Assembly (NCBI GenBank): GCA_009993495.1
Contig: JAACTI010000050.1
Span: 1-11,326, forward strand
From: Deltaproteobacteria bacterium
GTDB lineage: Bacteria; Desulfobacterota; Desulfuromonadia; Desulfuromonadales; Geopsychrobacteraceae
Reading direction: 5' to 3'
DNA: 11,326 nt
Of this stretch, positions 7,118-11,326 are shown in pieces. The notes under the pieces were generated by a model. That model had not been told where the DNA came from, searched no databases, and saw only the letters and a list, made by a program, of their open reading frames with translations. The first letter of the stretch is position 1; every line of letters starts with the position of its first letter. The position numbers and the translations under genes were made by a program.

Positions 7118-7157
7118 TGATGAAGAGGGGTAGTTGCGCAACTACCCCTCTTCATCA
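7118..7157. repeat. Perfect 40-bp palindrome between mdh and korD
   Basis: Bases 7118-7137 are the exact reverse complement of 7138-7157, with no spacer; the centre is TTGCGCAA. In RNA it would form an 18-bp stem with a GCGC loop, 20 nt after the mdh stop. It is followed by AGAAAAGAC, not by T residues, so it lacks the U-tract of an intrinsic terminator. A small inverted repeat, GGTTT-G-AAACC (7107-7117), abuts its left side. It may be an mdh mRNA 3' stabiliser, an atypical terminator or a protein-binding dyad. Confidence 0.97.
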
Positions 7158-7348
7158 AGAAAAGACATTGCGATATTTGAATTATTGGATTTAATGCGGA
7201 AATTTTCTATGCAAGCTTCGGCGGAAGATAAAATAAATTTGATGACAGATTTTTCTGGCACAGGTTTTTCCCTTGTGATAGGATTCCGCCGCTTTGCAAA
7301 AGCCGTTTTTGGGGAACGGTCATAAACGTACAAAGGAGAGAGAGACGA
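7158..7348 (+). other. AT-rich leader upstream of korD, no gene recognised
   Basis: This stretch of about 190 bp has no convincing coding sequence and no clear sigma70 promoter. Weak features are a TGATAGGAT segment (7276-7284) that could serve as a poor -10 region, and two small overlapping stems near 7291-7319 (GCTTT/AAAGC followed by T5, and CCGTT/AACGG). It ends with AAGGAG (7333-7338) before korD. A promoter for the kor operon may lie here, or transcription may come from mdh through the palindrome. Confidence 0.4.
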
Positions 7349-7546
7349 ATGAGCGGTGCGAAAGCAAGAATAGAAATCATCGAACGCTACTGCAAAGGGT
7401 GCAGCATTTGTGTAGAGTTCTGCCCCACCAAGGTGCTGGCGATGGATGCTTTTGTGGTAAAAGTTGAAAATGCAGATGCCTGTATCGCCTGTAACCAGTG
7501 CGAACTGCGTTGTCCCGACTTTGCCATTAAAGTCCACAAGCTTTAA
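7349..7546 (+). CDS. korD: 2-oxoglutarate:ferredoxin oxidoreductase, delta (2[4Fe-4S] ferredoxin) subunit
   Basis: A 65-residue ferredoxin-like subunit that carries electrons from the catalytic subunits to free ferredoxin. Two full 4Fe-4S motifs are visible: Cys15, Cys18, Cys21 and Cys25 (CKGCSICVEFCP), and Cys45, Cys48, Cys51 and Cys55 (CIACNQCELRCP). The spacing CxxCxxCxxxC followed by Pro is standard for bacterial-type clusters. AAGGAG lies 10 nt before the ATG. The gene is first in the operon, 20 bp before korA, and the order ferredoxin-alpha-beta-gamma is that of KorDABC enzymes. The product could be named a generic ferredoxin in isolation; the context makes the Kor subunit call strong. 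Confidence 0.93.
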   Translation: MSGAKARIEIIERYCKGCSICVEFCPTKVLAMDAFVVKVENADACIACNQCELRCPDFAIKVHKL

Positions 7547-7553
7547 TTGAGAC

Positions 7554-7560
7554 AGGAGGT
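7554..7560 (+). promoter_or_regulatory. Strong ribosome binding site supporting the GTG start of korA
   Basis: AGGAGGT ends 6 nt before GTG at 7567. It is a near-perfect Shine-Dalgarno sequence and the reason to accept a GTG start. Confidence 0.8.
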
Positions 7561-7566
7561 CAGTTC

Positions 7567-8700
7567 GTGGCTAAAAAAGTAGCGTTAATGCAAGGAAATG
7601 AGGCCTGCGCCCAAGGGGCCCTTTATGCTGGCTGTGATTTTTTTGCCGGTTATCCGATAACTCCATCAACGGAAGTTGCCGAAGTTTTATCGATTGAGTT
7701 GCCTAAAATTGGGGGCAAATTTATTCAGATGGAAGATGAGATCGGTGCGACGGCGGCCTTGATTGGTGCCGCATTGACCGGTGCCAAAGCCCTGGACTCG
7801 ACGTCCGGTCCGGGCATGTCCCTGAAGCAGGAACTCCTCGGCTATGCCTGCATCGCCGAAATCCCCTGCGTCATTGTTAACGTCCAGCGCGGTGGCCCAT
7901 CGACCGGCATGCCGACCGGCCCTGGACAGTCAGATATGCAGCAGGCCATGTGGGGCACCCACGGTGACCATGCGGCCATTGTCTTGACTCCGGCGTCCTG
8001 CCAGGAAATTTACGAAGAAACCGTGCGCGCTTTTAATCTTGCTGAAAAATACCGCATGCCGGTTCAGATTCAGCTGGATGAAATCTGTGCCCACATGCGT
8101 GAGCGTGTGACCTTGGCCGAGCCGGGTGAACTCGAAATTATCAATCGTGAAAAGCCCTCGGTTTCACCGGCTGATTATAAACCTTACGATGCCACTAAGG
8201 GCATGGTGCCGCCCCTGGCCACTTATGGTAGCGGCTATCGTTTTCATGTCACCGGTCTGAATAAGGCTGCCGACGGTTTCCCGACCACCAAGGCCGAACT
8301 GGTGGATGCCGAAGAGCGTCGTCAGATCGACAAGGTCATGTTTAATTTGGCCGATATCCAAAAAAATGAAGAATATCTTTTAGATGATGCCGAGGTGATT
8401 TTGTTCGCCTATGGATCAACCAGTCGTAGCGCTCGTTATGCGGTGAATGAGCTGCGTAAAGAAGGGGTTAAGGCGGGGATGTTCCGCCCTCTGACCATGT
8501 GGCCTTTCCCCGATGATCGGGTCGCTGAGTTATCCAAGCAGGCCAAGGCAATTGTCTGTCCCGAAATGAACCTCGGCCAGATGGTGCGTGAAGTTCAGCG
8601 TGTGGCGCAGGGCCGTTGTACGGTTGCCCATATTGGGCGTGTTGATGGTGAGCCGATCAATCCCGGCCAAATCATCGACAAAGTGAAGGAGGTTCTTTAA
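7567..8700 (+). CDS. korA: 2-oxoglutarate:ferredoxin oxidoreductase, alpha subunit
   Basis: Alpha subunit of the enzyme that converts 2-oxoglutarate and CoA to succinyl-CoA and CO2, reducing ferredoxin. It is 377 residues, the usual length of a KorA without a fused gamma domain. The N-terminal pyrimidine-binding domain shows GYPITPSTE (28-36), MEDEIGA (55-61, with the glutamate expected to contact the thiamine ring), SGPGMSLKQE (80-89) and QRGGPSTGMPTGPGQSD (107-123). The C-terminal transketolase-like domain covers roughly 260-377. The GTG start has a strong ribosome site. The stop codon overlaps the korB start by one base (TAATG), so translation of the two is probably coupled. Related 2-oxoacid oxidoreductases (pyruvate, isovalerate) share these motifs; adjacency to icd and mdh favours 2-oxoglutarate. 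Confidence 0.93.
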   Translation: MAKKVALMQGNEACAQGALYAGCDFFAGYPITPSTEVAEVLSIELPKIGGKFIQMEDEIGATAALIGAALTGAKALDSTSGPGMSLKQELLGYACIAEIPCVIVNVQRGGPSTGMPTGPGQSDMQQAMWGTHGDHAAIVLTPASCQEIYEETVRAFNLAEKYRMPVQIQLDEICAHMRERVTLAEPGELEIINREKPSVSPADYKPYDATKGMVPPLATYGSGYRFHVTGLNKAADGFPTTKAELVDAEERRQIDKVMFNLADIQKNEEYLLDDAEVILFAYGSTSRSARYAVNELRKEGVKAGMFRPLTMWPFPDDRVAELSKQAKAIVCPEMNLGQMVREVQRVAQGRCTVAHIGRVDGEPINPGQIIDKVKEVL

Positions 8701-9515
8701 TGGCTTACGATTACGAAAAATCTATCCGTCCGGGTAAATTGCCTCACATTTGGTGCCCCGGCTGTGGTCATGGCATTATTATGAAAGGTCTGATCCGGGC
8801 CATGGACACCTGCAACCTTGACCGTAACAATACGGCGGTTGTTTCGGGTATTGGTTGCGCCAGCCGTCTGCCCGGTTACCTTGATGCCTGCACGCTGCAC
8901 ACCGCTCACGGCCGTGCCGCTGCTTTTGCAACCGGCGTTAAAATGGCTAAACCTGAGATGACGGTGCTCGTGGTGGGTGGTGACGGTGACGGAACCGCGA
9001 TTGGCGGTAATCATTTTATCCATGCTTGCCGGCGCAACATCGACATGACCTATATCATCATGAACAACAGTATTTACGGTATGACCGGGGGTCAATTTTC
9101 GCCTTGTACCCCCACCGGCGCCTTGGCTTCAACCACAGTTTATGGCAACCCTGATCCAACCTTTGATATCGCTAAACTGGCGATTGGTGCTGGCGCAACT
9201 TTTGTCGCACGGGGTACAGCCTATCACGCCGCCCAGATCGACAAACTGATTGCCGAAGGTATTCAACACAAGGGCCTTGCCGTAATTGAAATCCTTGACG
9301 ATTGCCCCACGACCTATGGTCGGCGTAACAAGTTTCGCAGTGTCATCGACATGATGAAACGTTTGAAAGATATTGCAGTGCCTGTTGCGGCGGCGGCCAA
9401 AATGACTCCTGAGCAGCTTGAAGGCAAGGTACTGACCGGCGTATTGCATAAAGAAGAGCGTCCGGAATACACCGAACAATATGCCGAGGTTATCAAACGC
9501 GCCCAGGGCGTCTGA
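8700..9515 (+). CDS. korB: 2-oxoglutarate:ferredoxin oxidoreductase, beta (TPP-binding) subunit
   Basis: Catalytic beta subunit holding thiamine pyrophosphate and one 4Fe-4S cluster. It has 271 residues. The TPP signature is GDGDG (94-98) followed by NN at 122-123. Likely cluster ligands are Cys19 and Cys22 (WCPGCGHG), Cys53 (GIGCASR) and Cys202 (DDCPTTYGRRN), the four-cysteine arrangement of this family. The RxxR-like AHGRAAAFATG segment (70-78) is also typical. AAGGAGG (8686-8692) lies inside the end of korA, 7 nt before the ATG, and the start overlaps the korA stop. korC follows after 21 bp. The subunit call is firm; the substrate is inferred from context. Confidence 0.94.
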   Translation: MAYDYEKSIRPGKLPHIWCPGCGHGIIMKGLIRAMDTCNLDRNNTAVVSGIGCASRLPGYLDACTLHTAHGRAAAFATGVKMAKPEMTVLVVGGDGDGTAIGGNHFIHACRRNIDMTYIIMNNSIYGMTGGQFSPCTPTGALASTTVYGNPDPTFDIAKLAIGAGATFVARGTAYHAAQIDKLIAEGIQHKGLAVIEILDDCPTTYGRRNKFRSVIDMMKRLKDIAVPVAAAAKMTPEQLEGKVLTGVLHKEERPEYTEQYAEVIKRAQGV

Positions 9516-9536
9516 TCATAAGAGGAGAAATGTGTC

Positions 9537-10091
9537 ATGGCACAAAGATATGAAATTCGTTTTTCCGGTGCTGGTGGTCAGGGTCTGATTACTGCCGGAA
9601 TTATCCTTGCTGAGGCGGCCTCAATTGTCGAAAGCAAATATGCTGTTCAGTCTCAAAGTTACGGGCCCGAAGCACGCGGTGGAGCGTCAAAATCCGAAGT
9701 TATTATTTCGGATGAACCCATCGATTACCCCAAGGCAACCATCGTTGATGCTTGCCTGGCGATGACGCAAGTCGCTGCCGATAAGTATGCCAATGGCATC
9801 AAGCCGGGCGGTGTTTTACTTATCGATTCTGACTTTGTTAAAAACGTTCCCCAGGGCGATTTTAAAGTTGTGCAAATTCCCATTATGCGCACGGCCAAAG
9901 AAGATGTCGGTCGCGAAATTGTCGCCAACGTTGTGGCTCTGGGAGCGATGATCGCCCTGACGGATGTGGTTTCGCGTGAAGCCGGAGAAAAAGCCGTTTT
10001 GGCCAAAGTTCCTGAAGCCTTTATTGATCTCAACAAAAAAGCCTACAGTATTGGCTTTGAGAAAGTAAAAGAGGCTTTGGCCCAGCAATAA
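9537..10091 (+). CDS. korC: 2-oxoglutarate:ferredoxin oxidoreductase, gamma subunit
   Basis: Gamma subunit, which in this family forms the domain near the CoA and active-site entrance. It has 184 residues, the normal length for a separate KorC. The start shows RFSGAGGQGLITAG (8-21), and SYGPEARGG (41-49) is the second hallmark. GAGGAG (9522-9527) lies 9 nt before the ATG at 9537; another ATG at 9530 is out of frame. It is the last gene of the operon and is followed 35 bp later by a strong intrinsic terminator. It belongs to the POR/KOR gamma family; the substrate is inferred from the neighbours. Confidence 0.94.
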   Translation: MAQRYEIRFSGAGGQGLITAGIILAEAASIVESKYAVQSQSYGPEARGGASKSEVIISDEPIDYPKATIVDACLAMTQVAADKYANGIKPGGVLLIDSDFVKNVPQGDFKVVQIPIMRTAKEDVGREIVANVVALGAMIALTDVVSREAGEKAVLAKVPEAFIDLNKKAYSIGFEKVKEALAQQ

Positions 10092-10126
10092 GGTTTTGTA
10101 TTTTTCTTGCAAGCTTGGTATCCTTC

Positions 10127-10155
10127 GACCCGGTATTTTAACCGGGTCTTTTTTT
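10127..10155 (+). terminator. Rho-independent terminator of the kor operon
   Basis: GACCCGGT (10127-10134) pairs perfectly with ACCGGGTC (10141-10148) across a 6-nt AT loop, followed directly by T7 (10149-10155). It is a textbook intrinsic terminator. Confidence 0.93.
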
Positions 10156-10185
10156 ACTTACTCTCTAAATTTCGAAAGGTTCAAT

Positions 10186-10872
10186 ATGAAACGCATCTTT
10201 TGGTTATTTTTGGTTTGTTTAATCGCGGTGCCGGCCGTGGCCGAAGAGCTGAAAACCGATAAAGAAAAAATCAGCTATGCCATCGGCATGAGTATCGGCA
10301 GTGATATGCAACGCCAGGAACTGGATCTCGACGTTAAATTGCTGGCAGATGGACTAAGCGCGGCCTACGCTGATCAAGAAACTCTCCTCAGTCAGGAAGA
10401 CATGGTTAAAACATTGGTGGCCTTCCAGCAGAAAAAACAGGCGGAACTCCAGGCCAAAGCAGCAGAAATCGGCGACAAAAACAAGGCCGCCGGGCAAAAA
10501 TTCATGGGCGAGAATGCCACGAAAGAAGGGGTTAAAACCACCGCCAGTGGCTTGCAATATGAAGTTCTGACCGAAGGGCAGGGCGCCACTCCGACAGCGG
10601 ATGACAAGGTTACGGTTAATTACCGCGGGACACTGGTCGATGGCACCGAATTCGACAGTTCCTACAAGCGTGGTGAGCCGGTCAGCTTTCCGGTCAATGG
10701 CGTTATTGCTGGGTGGACTGAGGCTCTTCAGTTAATGAAAGAAGGCGATAAATTCCGTCTGGTTATCCCAGAAAATCTTGCTTACGGAGAACGCGGTGCC
10801 GGACAACTCATTGGTCCCGGCAGCACGCTGGTTTTTGAGGTTGAGCTGATCAAGGTTGAAAAAAAGAAATAA
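10186..10872 (+). CDS. Exported FKBP-type peptidyl-prolyl cis-trans isomerase (Mip/FkpA-like)
   Basis: Periplasmic or outer-membrane-associated folding factor that speeds cis-trans isomerisation of proline bonds. The protein is 228 residues. A Sec signal peptide covers 1-19 (MKR, hydrophobic core, cleavage after AVA). Residues about 24-110 match the FKBP N-terminal dimerisation domain (ISYAIGMSIGSDM near 29-41, then a long charged helix rich in K, Q and A). The FKBP domain covers about 120-226 with the expected pocket residues Tyr146, Phe156, Asp157, Ile174, Trp177, Tyr200 and Phe217. AAAGG (10175-10179) precedes the ATG by 6 nt; starting further upstream would add residues translated through the kor terminator. 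The gene begins only 30 bp after that terminator and shows no clear promoter, so it may depend on read-through or a promoter overlapping the terminator. Confidence 0.94.
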   Translation: MKRIFWLFLVCLIAVPAVAEELKTDKEKISYAIGMSIGSDMQRQELDLDVKLLADGLSAAYADQETLLSQEDMVKTLVAFQQKKQAELQAKAAEIGDKNKAAGQKFMGENATKEGVKTTASGLQYEVLTEGQGATPTADDKVTVNYRGTLVDGTEFDSSYKRGEPVSFPVNGVIAGWTEALQLMKEGDKFRLVIPENLAYGERGAGQLIGPGSTLVFEVELIKVEKKK

Positions 10873-10875
10873 GGT

Positions 10876-10920
10876 AAAAATCCCCCCCCCTCGCAGCCAC
10901 GCTTTGGGGGGAATTTTTTT
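10876..10920. terminator. Bidirectional terminator between convergent genes
   Basis: A C9 tract (10882-10890) can pair with G6 (10906-10911), extended by A-rich and T-rich flanks. On the plus strand the stem is followed by T7 (10914-10920), serving the FKBP gene. On the minus strand the complement of 10876-10881 gives ATTTTT after the stem, serving the AMMECR1 gene. Confidence 0.85.
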
Positions 10921-10959
10921 ATTTTCTGCCATAGGTGCCGGATGAATTGCTGCTTGCGC

Positions 10960-11326
10960 TTATTTTTCTTCAATGATTTCTGCTGTAAAAACATATAAGC
11001 GTGCGTCTGCCGACTGCCAGGCGTCGTCTGGCAATCCCGCCTTTCTACAGGTTTGCTCAAGAAATGTTTGACGATCCCAGCCCTGTTCGGTAGCGACCTG
11101 CGGAAGTAAAACGCCACGTCTGCCGTTGTGTTCGAGGTAAATTCCGTGCTTCCCGACTTCGATAAGGTGTGGATCGGAAATTTTCTGCAAGGGTGAAAGA
11201 ACCGATATATCCAAGGTGTATTTGCCCAGATCCGCCGCCGTCATGGGCCGAAAGCGCGGATCTTCCGTGGCGGCGGCGACGGCCATGCGGGTGACTTCAA
11301 GATACAGCGGTTGACTGCTGACGAAA
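10960..11326 (-). CDS. AMMECR1-domain protein (AmmeMemoRadiSam system protein A), C-terminal part
   Basis: The visible C-terminal 121 or so residues of a protein read toward lower coordinates. The frame stays open to the window edge and upstream codons continue the family pattern (SSQPLYLEVTRMAVAAATEDPRF), so the Met at 11286 is internal and the true start lies outside. Diagnostic segments are AATEDPRF, the strand ISVLSP, the IEVGKHGIYLEHNGRRGVLLPQVATEQGWD stretch (split here as IEVGKHGIYL then GVLLPQVATEQGWD) and the final LYVFTAEI. In bacteria this family is often found beside a Memo-like protein and a radical SAM protein (AmmeMemoRadiSam A, B and S); its biochemical role is not established. 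The partners, if present, would lie beyond base 11326. The stop TAA is at 10960-10962, converging on the FKBP gene through a shared terminator. Confidence 0.9.
   Translation of the reverse strand, partial: FVSSQPLYLEVTRMAVAAATEDPRFRPMTAADLGKYTLDISVLSPLQKISDPHLIEVGKHGIYLEHNGRRGVLLPQVATEQGWDRQTFLEQTCRKAGLPDDAWQSADARLYVFTAEIIEEK

Noticed and set aside
7256..7272. Sigma54-like TGGCAC element upstream of korD
   Set aside because: The -24 part TGGCAC is good, but at the required distance the -12 dinucleotide is TC instead of the near-invariant GC, so I do not call a sigma54 promoter.
7134..7325. Short open frame of 63 codons between mdh and korD
   Set aside because: It starts inside the 40-bp palindrome without a ribosome site, and its product has no recognisable motif. 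The ATG at 7209 within it also lacks a ribosome site.
10096..10185. In-frame extension of the FKBP gene upstream of its signal peptide
   Set aside because: It would be translated through the kor terminator and would place 30 residues before a well-formed Sec signal peptide. ATG 10186 has AAAGG at the right distance.
1..11326. CRISPR arrays, tRNA or rRNA genes, insertion sequences, toxin-antitoxin or defence genes
   Set aside because: Read on both strands, no spaced direct repeats, tRNA-like cloverleaf, transposase motif or accessory gene pattern was found; the coding content is conserved metabolism, translation and envelope genes.

Overview
The window reads as an ordinary, densely coding chromosomal segment of a Gram-negative bacterium. 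The most likely source is a Desulfuromonadales-type member of the former Deltaproteobacteria (Geobacter/Desulfuromonas/Pelobacter relatives). The reasons are the gene order icd, mdh, korDABC for the oxidative half of a TCA cycle that uses a ferredoxin-dependent 2-oxoglutarate oxidoreductase, a hisS-aspS-LysM lipoprotein block directly upstream, and strong AGGAGG-type ribosome binding sites. The lineage is inferred from remembered gene content and order, not from a search.

Layout. 3-905 (+): the 3' part of hisS, cut by the window edge. 1001-2803 (+): complete aspS, with a near-consensus sigma70 promoter overlapping the hisS stop codon. Its residues suggest a non-discriminating AspRS. 2815-3477 (+): a LysM lipoprotein whose signal-peptide codons form a perfect 17-bp inverted repeat. 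3478-3708: intergenic, with a promoter and a GTATAC-centred operator-like site. 3709-5943 (+): monomeric NADP-dependent isocitrate dehydrogenase. 5944-6141: a hairpin with minus-strand terminator polarity, then a promoter. 6142-7098 (+): malate dehydrogenase. 7099-7348: a perfect 40-bp palindrome and a long AT-rich leader. 7349-10091 (+): korD, korA, korB and korC, the four subunits of a 2-oxoglutarate:ferredoxin oxidoreductase, ending at a strong Rho-independent terminator. 10186-10872 (+): an exported FKBP-type prolyl isomerase. 10876-10920: a terminator placed to serve both strands. 10960-11326 (-): the C-terminal part of an AMMECR1 (AmmeMemoRadiSam A) protein that runs off the window.

How the genes work together. 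Icd makes 2-oxoglutarate and NADPH. KorDABC oxidises 2-oxoglutarate to succinyl-CoA and passes electrons to ferredoxin. Mdh closes the cycle from malate to oxaloacetate, making NADH. The cluster therefore puts three oxidative TCA steps side by side, with three different electron carriers. The upstream genes are translation enzymes plus an envelope lipoprotein, and the downstream genes are a periplasmic folding factor and a protein of poorly known function.

I found no mobile element, CRISPR array, tRNA, rRNA or defence locus, and no convincing undescribed multi-gene system. The signals least explained by known annotation are non-coding: the 40-bp palindrome at 7118-7157, the hairpin inside the lipoprotein gene at 2852-2888, and the reverse-oriented terminator-like hairpin at 5968-6005.
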